A stretch of 6,915 nt of DNA from NC2004 sp050874905 (GCA_050874905.1 JBNMLP010000039.1:1-6915), one strand, 5' to 3'. Counted from the first letter of the stretch, positions 1 to 6,770 are shown. Notes: generated from the letters alone by a model not told the origin. A program made the numbers and translations.

Positions 1-680
1 AGACCTACCAGTCTGGATGCGGAACCATTGATACCTACACTCTCAATATAAAGACCAAGAGCCGTTTTCTTTAAAACAATATTCACTATTATTATCGTTG
101 CTATTGCAAAGAAGATCGGAGTTGGTACCGGACATTTTCCGATATAGCCACCCATTACCTTAAAGGAATCTACTCGTACATATGTAATCTGTCCTTTTGT
201 TACAAGCTGTGCGATACCACGACCTGCAGTAAACAGGATCAGGGTCGCAACCATCGGCTGGATTCCAAGATTTGCCACAAGAAATCCATTAAATGCGCCG
301 CATAAACCGGCTACAATGACTGCTGCGATAATGGCTAATGCCATAGAGTTCATCAACTGATCTGTAGTTACCTGGCCACCGGATAAAATCTGACAGCATA
401 CAGCCGCTGCAACTGCCATAACAGCACCGACACTGATATCCTGTCCTCCGGATGCTGCTGTCACAAGTGTCATACCGATCGCCACGATCACCAGCTCGGA
501 AGCACGGTTTACAACGTCCACCAGATATCCGTAAAGAACCCCGCCTTTCATGGATATCACAAAGAAGTCCGGTGTTTTTATGACGTTTACTAAAAGTACA
601 ACAAGCAGACAGACAATTGGTAAAAATAAATGATGCTGCGTGATCGCTTTCCAATTAAATTTTTTCTTTTCATTACTCAT
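1..680 (-). CDS. ytfT: Furanose-type sugar ABC transporter permease, YtfT-like (C-terminus beyond window)
   Basis: Inner-membrane permease subunit of a carbohydrate ABC importer of the ribose/galactofuranose class. About 226 residues are present of the roughly 330 usual for the family; the C-terminus lies beyond position 1. The visible protein starts MSNEKKKFNWKA and has a first membrane segment near residues 17-35. A loop with NRASELVIVAIGMTLV follows, then the family motif as SGGQDISVGAVMAV near 85-100. Further hydrophobic segments include IQPMVATLILFTAGRGIAQL, then a TPIFFAIATIIIVNIVL segment and KKTALGLYIESVGIN. These stretches align by eye with E. coli YtfT (TLVIATGGIDLSVGAVMA, IQPFVATLILMVAGRGVAQL, KTALGMFIEAVGIN). 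The ATG at 680-678 overlaps the end of the ATPase gene by 8 bases and has GGAGGT at 696-691, so translation is probably coupled. The Q in GGQDISVG replaces the more usual I. Family assignment is firm; the sugar is not settled. Confidence 0.92.
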   Translation of the reverse strand, partial: MSNEKKKFNWKAITQHHLFLPIVCLLVVLLVNVIKTPDFFVISMKGGVLYGYLVDVVNRASELVIVAIGMTLVTAASGGQDISVGAVMAVAAAVCCQILSGGQVTTDQLMNSMALAIIAAVIVAGLCGAFNGFLVANLGIQPMVATLILFTAGRGIAQLVTKGQITYVRVDSFKVMGGYIGKCPVPTPIFFAIATIIIVNIVLKKTALGLYIESVGINGSASRLVG

Positions 681-2190
681 TGGACTTTCCACCTCCTGCT
701 ATGGTCTCCATGATCTTCTCCTGTGTCAGATCGTCGCCCTCAATCTCGCCGACCTTCTTTCCGTCACGAAGAACCGCCATTCTGCTGCAGGTACGAAGCA
801 TCTCCTCTACCTCCGAAGAAATAAATGCAATGGATTTTCCTTCATCCGCCAGGCGAAGCACCAGCTTCTGGATCTCTGTTTTCGTACCAATATCAATTCC
901 TCTGGTTGGCTCGTCTAAAATCAAAAATCTCGGATTTGTCAGCAGCCAGCGTCCCAGGATCACCTTCTGCTGATTTCCTCCGGAAAGACTTTTGATCGGT
1001 GTCTCCATACTTGCTGTTTTGATCTGCAGCAAATTGATAAAGTTTGTTGCTGCATCCTCCATCTCTTTTCGTTTCATCGGATGGAACATTCCACGCTTTG
1101 CCTGAAGAGCAATAATAATATTTTCCCGGACGGACAGATCTGCAAGGATTCCGTCCTTCTTTCGATCCTCCGGCAGATATGCCATTCCTGCTTTCATTGC
1201 ATCAAGCGGTGTGTTAATCTTAACTTTCTTACCAAATACTTTTACCTCACCGGTATCTGCCTTATCGGCTCCATAGATTGCCCTGACCATCTCGGAACGC
1301 CCGGAACCAAGAAGTCCGGTGAGACCAACAACCTCACCTTTGTTAAAGGTCATATCGAACGGCTTAATACTTCCATGATGAGAAACTCCGTTTGCTTCGA
1401 TAACCGGTTCTCCTTCTTTTACCGAACCGACTCTGTCGCTCTTGATATCCGCCAGATCATCAAAGTCTTTTCCCATCATTTTGGCAACCAGCTGAACTCT
1501 CGGAAGATTTTCCACATCATATTCACCCACCAGTGTGCCATTTCGAAGAACCGTGATCTTATCACACACCTCGTAAACCTGCTCCAGGAAATGTGTGACA
1601 AAGATAATGCCGACACCCTTTGCCTTTAACTTTTTCATCAGACCAAACAGCTTTTCTACTTCTTCTTCGTCCAAAGAAGATGTCGGCTCATCGAGGATCA
1701 AGACCTTGCATTCCATATCTACTGCTCTTGCAATCGCAATCATCTGCTGGATCGCAATGGAGCATTCATCCAGTAATGTCGTCGGTGCCACATCAATGTC
1801 CAGAGATTGAAGCAGCTTACGGGAGCGTGCATTCATTTCCTTCCAGTTGATCATTCCAAGTTTTCTCGGCTCCCTGCCGATAAACAGATTCTCTGCCACC
1901 GTCAGATTCGGACAAAGATTTACTTCCTGATAAACGGTACTTATCCCGTTGTTCTGGGCATCCTGCGGGGATTTATTCACCATCGGTTTCCCATCCATTA
2001 TGATCTCTCCGGCGTCAAAGGGATAGATTCCCGTCAGCACCTTGATCAGTGTTGACTTTCCGGCACCATTCTCTCCCATCAGAGCATGAATGTCGCCTTC
2101 ACATAATTTGAAATCTACATTAGATAATGCCTTTACGCCCGGGAAAGTTTTTGTAATGCCTTTCATTGTCAAAATTGCTTTCTCAGCCAT
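673..2190 (-). CDS. ytfR: Sugar ABC transporter ATP-binding protein with two ABC domains, YtfR-like
   Basis: Cytoplasmic ATPase of 505 residues that powers the sugar importer; the two fused ABC domains are typical of the MglA/RbsA/YtfR class. Domain 1 has a canonical Walker A at 39-46 (GENGAGKS), Q-loop Q88 in TVYQEVNL, a degenerate signature near 143-149 (CSIAIQQ), Walker B VLILDE at 163-168 and H-loop H200. Domain 2 has a degenerate Walker A at 292-299 (GLLGSGRS), a canonical LSGGNQQ at 402-408, Walker B LILDE at 423-427, and serine in place of the H-loop histidine. This asymmetry is normal for the family. Stretches such as TVYQEVNL, NLFIGREP and APFDL-like KPFDM match E. coli YtfR particularly well. 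The frame stays open back to a TTG at 2214, but the ATG at 2190-2188 is preferred because AGGTGA at 2201-2196 lies five bases before it. It lies 127 bases after the binding-protein gene, across a hairpin, and overlaps the permease start. Confidence 0.94.
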   Translation of the reverse strand: MAEKAILTMKGITKTFPGVKALSNVDFKLCEGDIHALMGENGAGKSTLIKVLTGIYPFDAGEIIMDGKPMVNKSPQDAQNNGISTVYQEVNLCPNLTVAENLFIGREPRKLGMINWKEMNARSRKLLQSLDIDVAPTTLLDECSIAIQQMIAIARAVDMECKVLILDEPTSSLDEEEVEKLFGLMKKLKAKGVGIIFVTHFLEQVYEVCDKITVLRNGTLVGEYDVENLPRVQLVAKMMGKDFDDLADIKSDRVGSVKEGEPVIEANGVSHHGSIKPFDMTFNKGEVVGLTGLLGSGRSEMVRAIYGADKADTGEVKVFGKKVKINTPLDAMKAGMAYLPEDRKKDGILADLSVRENIIIALQAKRGMFHPMKRKEMEDAATNFINLLQIKTASMETPIKSLSGGNQQKVILGRWLLTNPRFLILDEPTRGIDIGTKTEIQKLVLRLADEGKSIAFISSEVEEMLRTCSRMAVLRDGKKVGEIEGDDLTQEKIMETIAGGGKSNE

Positions 2191-2195
2191 TGATT

Positions 2196-2201
2196 TCACC
2201 T
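2196..2201 (-). promoter_or_regulatory. Ribosome binding site that decides the ATPase start
   Basis: AGGTGA on the minus strand, five bases before the ATG at 2190. No comparable site precedes the in-frame TTG at 2214, so the ATG is the better start and the protein begins MAEKAIL. Confidence 0.7.
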
Positions 2202-2223
2202 GCTTTCTGCCCAAAAATGGTAC

Positions 2224-2269
2224 AAAAATAGCGCAATACAGCTTTGTGTTGCTTTCTATATTGCGCTAT
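2224..2269 (-). terminator. Intergenic hairpin with U-tract between binding-protein and ATPase genes (partial terminator or mRNA stabiliser)
   Basis: On the minus strand the arm ATAGCGCAATATAG (2269-2256) pairs with CTGTATTGCGCTAT (2241-2228). This makes a 14-bp stem with a single G-U pair and a 14-base loop. A run of five T follows at 2228-2224, sharing its first base with the stem. This is the layout of an intrinsic terminator. Because the ATPase and permease follow on the same strand without an obvious new promoter, it is more likely a leaky terminator or a 3' end that protects the binding-protein mRNA. Such hairpins are known between binding-protein and downstream genes in other ABC sugar operons, where they give an excess of binding protein. 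The hairpin is seen directly; its effect is inferred. Confidence 0.7.
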
Positions 2270-2317
2270 CCCTGAAACACTTTAGCGTTGCTTTTTATGA
2301 GATTATATTATGAAAGA

Positions 2318-3382
2318 TTAATATGCACGACCTTTGATCACCTTGTCATCAACAACTGTGACATCATAATCTTTTCCGTCAGCATTTACGCTTTCTACAT
2401 CTTTTACTGCTGCGAAGATCTCTTCATCTACATACTGCTGTTTCTCCGGTGTCTCTCCGTTTTCCAGAGCCTTGATGATCTCCTCTACACGAGGACCGTG
2501 AAGTGGATTACACTCGGTATCAAGAATGATCTTTCCATCCTTTACATCAGTCAGACCGGTCTTAGTAGAATCGAAGGACATTACCAGAATATCGTCCTTG
2601 CCGGTTCCAACGGTCTTACCTGCTGCCGTGATGGCATCAATGGCACCAAATGCCTCATTATCATTCTCGCAATATACAACATCAATGTCATCTTTATGCT
2701 TCTTTAACAGAGACTCCATAACCTCCTGGCCTTTTGACTGTGTAAATTCACCTGTCTCTTTTGCCAGCAGATTCCAGTTTTTATTCTCCTTGCAGGCATC
2801 CTCAAGTCCTTTTGTACGTCCGATCTGAGCAGATGCACCGATCGTACCCTGAATATCTACGATATTGATCTTTTCGTCGCCACGTCCTGTCTTGTCTAAG
2901 TATGCCTTTAACCATGCTGCTGCTTTCTTACCTTCGAGTTCGAAGTTTGAACCAACCCAGGCGGTGTAGAGACTGTCATCGGATACTTTAACCATACGGT
3001 CTACGATGATTACCGGAATACCGGCATCCTTTGCTTCCTTAAGTACGGTGTCCCATCCGGTTTCTGTTACCGGAGCAAGTACGATGTAATCAACCTCCTG
3101 CTGGATGAAGTTTCGGATTGCTTTGATCTGATTCTCCTGCTTCTGCTGTGCATCATCAAAAATTAATGTGTAACCATTTTTTTCACTGAACGTTTCTTTC
3201 ATAGAAGTGGAGTTTGCGGTCCGCCAGTCTGACTCCGCTCCTACCTGTGAAAAGCCTACGGTAATGTTACCGCTCTTTGCATCGCCTCCGGTCTTGGCTG
3301 CCTTCTTGGAGCCACATGCTGTCATTGCAAAGACCATACAAGATACTAATAATGCTGAACATATAATTTTTTTAATTCTCAT
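2318..3382 (-). CDS. ytfQ: Sugar-binding lipoprotein of ABC transporter, YtfQ-like (furanose/pentose binding)
   Basis: Extracellular, membrane-anchored substrate-binding protein of 354 residues in the periplasmic-binding-protein type 1 (ribose/galactose) fold. It captures the sugar and hands it to the permease. The N-terminus MRIKKIICSALLVSCMVFAMTAC is a lipoprotein signal with the lipobox ending MTAC, so Cys23 is the lipidated residue; a short G/K/S-rich linker follows. The mature part matches E. coli YtfQ: TVGFSQVGAESDWR at 41-54, QQKQENQIKAIRNFI at 79-93, LAPVTETGWDTVLKEAKDA near 102-120, VDR at 127-129, IQGTIGAS at 177-184 and QSKGQEVMESLL near 215-225. W53, R54, D128 and R129 fall where ligand contacts are expected. 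The frame extends to a TTG at 3406, but the ATG at 3382 is preferred because AGGAGG at 3396-3391 is eight bases upstream and the signal peptide starts correctly there. The ligand could be galactofuranose, arabinofuranose or another sugar. Confidence 0.93.
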   Translation of the reverse strand: MRIKKIICSALLVSCMVFAMTACGSKKAAKTGGDAKSGNITVGFSQVGAESDWRTANSTSMKETFSEKNGYTLIFDDAQQKQENQIKAIRNFIQQEVDYIVLAPVTETGWDTVLKEAKDAGIPVIIVDRMVKVSDDSLYTAWVGSNFELEGKKAAAWLKAYLDKTGRGDEKINIVDIQGTIGASAQIGRTKGLEDACKENKNWNLLAKETGEFTQSKGQEVMESLLKKHKDDIDVVYCENDNEAFGAIDAITAAGKTVGTGKDDILVMSFDSTKTGLTDVKDGKIILDTECNPLHGPRVEEIIKALENGETPEKQQYVDEEIFAAVKDVESVNADGKDYDVTVVDDKVIKGRAY

Positions 3383-3390
3383 ATCGTTTT

Positions 3391-3396
3391 CCTCCT
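3391..3396 (-). promoter_or_regulatory. Ribosome binding site that decides the binding-protein start
   Basis: A perfect AGGAGG on the minus strand, eight bases before the ATG at 3382. It lies inside the alternative, longer reading from the TTG at 3406, which argues against that longer form. Confidence 0.85.
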
Positions 3397-3435
3397 CTAT
3401 CTCCAATTTGAGTTTGTATGTCGCTTACAAGTATT

Positions 3436-3464
3436 ATTATAGATTTTTTCCTGTTTTTTACCAT
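3436..3464 (-). promoter_or_regulatory. Candidate promoter of the transporter operon, with weak -35
   Basis: TATAAT on the minus strand at 3441-3436 is a perfect -10 box. The hexamer at 17-bp spacing (3464-3459, ATGGTA) is a poor -35 match, and there is no extended TG. Transcription would start near 3429 and give a leader of about 47 bases before the binding-protein ATG. A good -10 with a poor -35 is what an activator-dependent promoter looks like, and the AraC-type regulator encoded just upstream is the obvious candidate activator. The boxes are read from sequence; activator dependence is inference. Confidence 0.45.
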
Positions 3465-3477
3465 AAAGATACTTATG
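3462..3477. repeat. Small inverted repeat at the -35 region of the transporter promoter, possible operator
   Basis: CATAAAGATACTTATG is a near-palindrome. CATAAG-like half-sites face each other across a three-base centre, with one extra A in one half. It spans roughly -33 to -48 relative to the predicted start near 3429, a position used by activators. In such an AT-rich gap a short palindrome can also arise by chance. Confidence 0.3.
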
Positions 3478-3504
3478 CAAAAAGTTTAATATTTTATCAA
3501 ATGA

Positions 3505-4950
3505 TTATATCTTGTTTGTTTTTTTATCCGAAAAATTAAATTTTTTCGGAATATTAACACGAATGACAGTACCCTCCTGATATTTTGAACAAATATCAAG
3601 ACCATATTCCTCTCCGTAATAAAGCTTCAGACGCCCCTCGACTGCAGACATTCCAAAGCCTACGCTCTGGTTGTTCTTAAGTCCCTCCTGTACCTCACGC
3701 AGGCGATCCTCTGTCATACCGATCCCATCATCCTTCACCTGAATGACGATATCCCTGCCCGCATCCTCAAAAGTGATCCAGATGCTGCTCTTTCCTCTTT
3801 TTTCCTTTACTCCATGATACAGCGCATTTTCCACCAGCGGCTGCAATGTCATCTTTGGCAGACGGATCTCTTCCATGTCCTGCGGCAGTTCGATGGTATA
3901 ATCAAGAATATCACTGTAACGGATCTGCTGAATCTCCAGATAACTTTTCGTATGTAACACCTCGTCATGCAGCGAGATCACATCCTCCCCCTTGGATAAA
4001 ACAGTCCGGAAAAAGACGGACAAATGGGTCAGCATCTCGATTGCCTCATCATGCATATCTGCCTCCACCATCCATACGATCGTATCCAGAGTATTATATA
4101 GAAAATGCGGATTTACCTGTGCCTGGAGAAGCTCCAGCTGGATCATATGCTGCTTCCGTTCCTCCTCCTTAACATTTTCCAGAAGAGTCTGGATGCGCCC
4201 CGCCATTTTCAAAATGCCGCGGTCCAGTTCCTTTACCTCGATCACATTTGTTTCCACCGGTGTGATATCAAAATTTCCGTGTCCCACTTTTCGAACATTA
4301 TCGCTGACACCACCTATGGGATCTGTAATCTCCCCGGCAAGCCGGAAGGATTTTTTTACCACCAATGCAACGATCACAAACACAAATATTCCCAGAATGA
4401 TCCCCACGGCAAGAATCCGGGCAAACATATCATTTTCTACTTTTTTCAGATATCCCGCCTCATAATAAATATAGTCTCCCATCGCTTTCTGTGTCAGCTC
4501 CGTAAGCACATATACATTATTGGTGAGCTGTACCTGTCTGGAATCATACCCTTTCGTTTCCGCAATGGCACGCATTCGCTTTTTCAGATTTTTACAATCT
4601 GCGATCACAAGCTCGATGGCTCTGCGGCTTTCCTTTCGTACCGTCGTTTTTTCCAGCTTTTCCGCCAACCGGATTGCCCGGTTCACGTCCTTCACAGGAA
4701 GCGTTTTCTGTTCTGCGCTCCCCACACAATAATGGTACATTTTCAGATCCATATTCTCCTTAAAGCTCAGACTGAATTCACTGCTGAGATTCATATTATG
4801 GGTGATCGTAGAATAATTTCCGATGGAAATACACATAGAAGCCACCAGCAGCAAAATACAAAACAGCAATGGCAGGGCAAGACTCCAGATCAGATATTGT
4901 ATTTTTTGATTTATGTTTAATGTCTCATATTTTGTCCTTCTCTTTTTCAC
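3505..4950 (-). CDS. YesM-type sensor histidine kinase
   Basis: Membrane sensor kinase of 481 residues, partner of the response regulator just upstream. A first membrane helix lies near residues 19-43, an extracellular sensing region of about 130 residues at 45-174, and a second helix near 176-199. A HAMP-like linker runs from 200 to about 253, with ITDPIGGVSDNVRKVGHGNFD. The His_kinase domain of the LytS/YesM kind follows, with QAQVNPHFLYNTLD and predicted phospho-acceptor H282. The ATPase domain has an N-box with N375 (LVENALYHGV), a G1 box D408-G-I-G-M and a G2-like segment VGFGMSAVEGRL at 430-441. The start is GTG at 4950-4948, because no in-frame ATG exists before residue 39, inside the first helix. 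AGGGGG at 4963-4958 is seven bases upstream. The start overlaps the regulator stop by four bases (GTGA), so translation is probably coupled. No family name can be given to the sensor domain from sequence alone. Confidence 0.94.
   Translation of the reverse strand: MKKRRTKYETLNINQKIQYLIWSLALPLLFCILLLVASMCISIGNYSTITHNMNLSSEFSLSFKENMDLKMYHYCVGSAEQKTLPVKDVNRAIRLAEKLEKTTVRKESRRAIELVIADCKNLKKRMRAIAETKGYDSRQVQLTNNVYVLTELTQKAMGDYIYYEAGYLKKVENDMFARILAVGIILGIFVFVIVALVVKKSFRLAGEITDPIGGVSDNVRKVGHGNFDITPVETNVIEVKELDRGILKMAGRIQTLLENVKEEERKQHMIQLELLQAQVNPHFLYNTLDTIVWMVEADMHDEAIEMLTHLSVFFRTVLSKGEDVISLHDEVLHTKSYLEIQQIRYSDILDYTIELPQDMEEIRLPKMTLQPLVENALYHGVKEKRGKSSIWITFEDAGRDIVIQVKDDGIGMTEDRLREVQEGLKNNQSVGFGMSAVEGRLKLYYGEEYGLDICSKYQEGTVIRVNIPKKFNFSDKKTNKI
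3528..3549. repeat. Perfect inverted repeat inside the 3' end of the kinase gene
   Basis: CCGAAAAA (3528-3535) and TTTTTCGG (3542-3549) are perfect 8-base arms around a six-base centre. They cover the codons for about residues 468-474 of the kinase. In either direction the flank is not a T-run, so it is not a convincing intrinsic terminator. It could fold at the 3' end of the regulator-kinase mRNA. Confidence 0.5.
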
Positions 4951-6584
4951 GAAACTGCCCCCTGATTGCGATATTCACTCGGTGTACACCCCTGTGTCTT
5001 TTTAAATAAAAAGCTGAAATAATGGGAATCCTTATATCCTACCTCTAATGCAATTTCTCCGGATCGTTTATCCGTACAGCGCAAAAGCTCCTTCGCGCGG
5101 TTCATCCGCAGACTCGTCAGATATTCAATAAATGTCTGTCCCATTTTTTGGCTAAACATGGCACTGAAATGATTTGCACTGACATTTGCCACACATGCCA
5201 CCGTATTTAATGTAAGATTTTCGTCTGCAAAATTTTCTTCCATATATTGAACGGCATTTTGCAAAACATTCTGGTATTTTCCTTTACTCTTCTCTTCCCG
5301 CAGTTGAATTGCCTGTTTTAAAGCACCGGATATGCTTGCCGCTATTTTGTCATGATCCAGTGGCTGTCCCATACCGGAGGCTTCCAGTAAAGAATGATCC
5401 ACCACATCCTTTTCATATCCCAGCTTCTGCAAAAAAGATACAATACAAAAATGAATGTTCAAAAGAATGTACTGGCGGAACATTTTTGATTTCAGCGCAG
5501 ACTCTCCTACCATCTGAAGGTAATTTTCTACAAAACCGGTAACTTCGTTTTCCAGGCCATTGCAGAGAAAATTTTGAAAGATTGCCGGATTCACAACATT
5601 GCTGTCCACACTGACCAGATCCTTGATCTCATTATCCCTGGATTGATTTTCGCCCATGGGCACCATGTCCTGGGATACCACATGAGAATAACCAAAATAA
5701 CGATATGCGAAAAGCTGCATTCCCTCCTTATAGCAATCCGGCATCTGACTGAGACGTTCCACCGGCTTTGATGCACATACGATCCACTCCAGTCCACTCT
5801 GGTCCTTTTCCAGAATATCCTGAAGCAGCTTTACACAGTGCTCCGTATACTCCTGTATATTTTCCGTGTCCCCGGTCAAAAGCAGTACATAGCTGAAGGT
5901 CTGATTCCGGAACATATATAGATTTTTCTCTTTTTGCAGCGTATCATCGATCTGTTTCTGCATATCTGCCGCCCTTTGAGAATATTCCTGATCGATCGTA
6001 TCCGTGTCCCGGCTTTCCGCCAGTGAGAAAAATACCAGATTATAGCATTCTGCCATAATGTCAATGGAAAGCTTTTCTGCTCTGTTATAAATCTCCGGCA
6101 GATCTGCGTGCTTTGTCACCAGCAGCTCAAAAAAATCACGCCGGGAGTGATTCTCGTATTTTTTTATTTCTTTTTCAAATTTCTCATAATAATCCTGCTG
6201 CTTTCCCTTTTCTTCAAATTCCTTCTGAATCTTCTGCAGAACACGGACAAAATCTGCTTTGGCAATCGGCTTTAATAAATAATCATCAACGCCAAGGGCA
6301 ATCGCTTTTCTGGCATATTCAAAATCGTCATAACCACTGACAATAACAATGCGGATCTCCGGAATTTCCTTCTTTACAATACCGCTTAACGTAAGTCCGT
6401 CCATAAACGGCATCTTGATATCCGTGATCAACACATCCGGCTTTGTCTTGCGGATCATAGGAAGTGCGATCTCTCCATCCTTCGCCTTACCCACCAGTTC
6501 AAAACCATATTCATTCCATGGAATCATCCGTTCCAGTGCTTCCCGGATCACAATCTCATCCTCGATCAAAAATACCTTATACAT
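4947..6584 (-). CDS. YesN-type response regulator with AraC-family DNA-binding domain
   Basis: Cytoplasmic transcription regulator of 545 residues. Residues 1-120 form a receiver domain with acidic pair E8/D9, predicted phosphorylation site D55 in LITDIKMP, S83 in VSGYDDFEYA, and K105 in YLLKPI. A middle region of about 310 residues (roughly 120-430) shows no motif that I recognise, which is usual for YesN-type proteins. The C-terminal 110 residues are an AraC/XylS double helix-turn-helix. The first helix pair is near 457-482 (LNTVACVANVSANHFSAMFSQKMG) and the second near 507-539, with family signature GYKDSHYFSFLFKKTQGCTPSEYR. The ATG at 6584-6582 has GGGGAG at 6595-6590, five bases upstream. 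The gene precedes the kinase and overlaps it by four bases. The likely target is the binding-protein promoter at about 3436-3464, and perhaps also its own gene. Confidence 0.96.
   Translation of the reverse strand: MYKVFLIEDEIVIREALERMIPWNEYGFELVGKAKDGEIALPMIRKTKPDVLITDIKMPFMDGLTLSGIVKKEIPEIRIVIVSGYDDFEYARKAIALGVDDYLLKPIAKADFVRVLQKIQKEFEEKGKQQDYYEKFEKEIKKYENHSRRDFFELLVTKHADLPEIYNRAEKLSIDIMAECYNLVFFSLAESRDTDTIDQEYSQRAADMQKQIDDTLQKEKNLYMFRNQTFSYVLLLTGDTENIQEYTEHCVKLLQDILEKDQSGLEWIVCASKPVERLSQMPDCYKEGMQLFAYRYFGYSHVVSQDMVPMGENQSRDNEIKDLVSVDSNVVNPAIFQNFLCNGLENEVTGFVENYLQMVGESALKSKMFRQYILLNIHFCIVSFLQKLGYEKDVVDHSLLEASGMGQPLDHDKIAASISGALKQAIQLREEKSKGKYQNVLQNAVQYMEENFADENLTLNTVACVANVSANHFSAMFSQKMGQTFIEYLTSLRMNRAKELLRCTDKRSGEIALEVGYKDSHYFSFLFKKTQGCTPSEYRNQGAVS
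4958..4963 (-). promoter_or_regulatory. Ribosome binding site for the GTG start of the kinase
   Basis: AGGGGG on the minus strand, seven bases before the GTG at 4950 and lying within the last codons of the regulator gene. It supports the GTG start and the four-base coupling between the two genes. Confidence 0.6.
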
Positions 6585-6604
6585 ACACGCTCCCCATTTC
6601 TTAC

Positions 6605-6622
6605 AGAATCGGTTTCGATTCT
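6605..6622. repeat. 7-bp perfect inverted repeat in the leader of the regulator gene
   Basis: AGAATCG (6605-6611) and CGATTCT (6616-6622) flank a four-base loop. In the minus-strand transcript this makes a compact hairpin whose base is about nine bases upstream of the ribosome binding site at 6595-6590. As DNA it could be a binding site just downstream of the predicted transcription start. It could tune translation or be an operator; the sequence alone does not decide. Confidence 0.45.
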
Positions 6623-6636
6623 CTCTTTTATGTCCT

Positions 6637-6665
6637 ATTGTATCAAATCAATAGTAAAATATCTA
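6637..6665 (-). promoter_or_regulatory. Candidate promoter of the regulator-kinase operon
   Basis: On the minus strand TACAAT (6642-6637) is a five-of-six match to the -10 box and is preceded by TG one base earlier, giving an extended -10. At 17-bp spacing TAGATA (6665-6660) matches the -35 box at four of six positions. The predicted start near 6630 leaves a leader of about 45 bases. The promoter begins just after the hairpin that ends the upstream epimerase gene, so the regulator probably has its own transcription start. Confidence 0.5.
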
Positions 6666-6677
6666 TATAATGCAAGA

Positions 6678-6731
6678 GTCAAAAGCAGATAACAATGTAT
6701 GTTTACATACAAATTGCTATCTGCTTCTGAC
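6678..6731 (-). terminator. Long hairpin after the epimerase gene, probable terminator or 3' stabiliser
   Basis: The arms at 6678-6701 and 6706-6731 form a stem of about 24 bp with a four-base loop and one two-base bulge. In the minus-strand RNA the only two non-Watson-Crick positions are G-U pairs; in plus-strand RNA they would be A-C mismatches. The structure is therefore built for minus-strand transcripts, those of the epimerase gene, whose stop codon lies 39 bases before it. The bases after the stem (TCTTGCATTATATAG on the minus strand) are T-rich but not a true T-run. Termination is therefore likely but perhaps weak. Confidence 0.6.
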
Positions 6732-6770
6732 CCCGGCATCATCTATATTGATCTAAATCTTTAATTTTTA

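Noticed and set aside
289..654. A second minus-strand frame of 121 codons within the permease gene
   Set aside because: It is rich in Cys, Arg and Ser and lies out of frame inside the clear YtfT-like permease reading.
1081..1629. A 182-codon open frame on the plus strand opposite the ATPase gene
   Set aside because: It is antisense to conserved ABC domains, has no recognisable motif and sits in no operon; it is a by-product of the coding frame on the other strand.
2191..2214. A longer ATPase start at a TTG at 2214
   Set aside because: It has no ribosome binding site, whereas the ATG at 2190 has AGGTGA at a good distance and gives the usual N-terminus.
3383..3406. A longer binding-protein start at a TTG at 3406
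   Set aside because: It would put eight acidic residues ahead of the lipoprotein signal and place the strong AGGAGG inside the gene. The ATG at 3382 fits better.
3528..3549. The inverted repeat at the end of the kinase gene as an intrinsic terminator
   Set aside because: It lies inside the coding region with A-rich sequence, not a T-run, downstream on the minus strand; kept only as an inverted repeat.
4105..4920. A 271-codon open frame on the plus strand opposite the kinase gene
   Set aside because: It lies entirely opposite a well-supported kinase gene. Its product is rich in His, Phe, Cys and Ile with no domain, and the frame has no convincing ribosome binding site.
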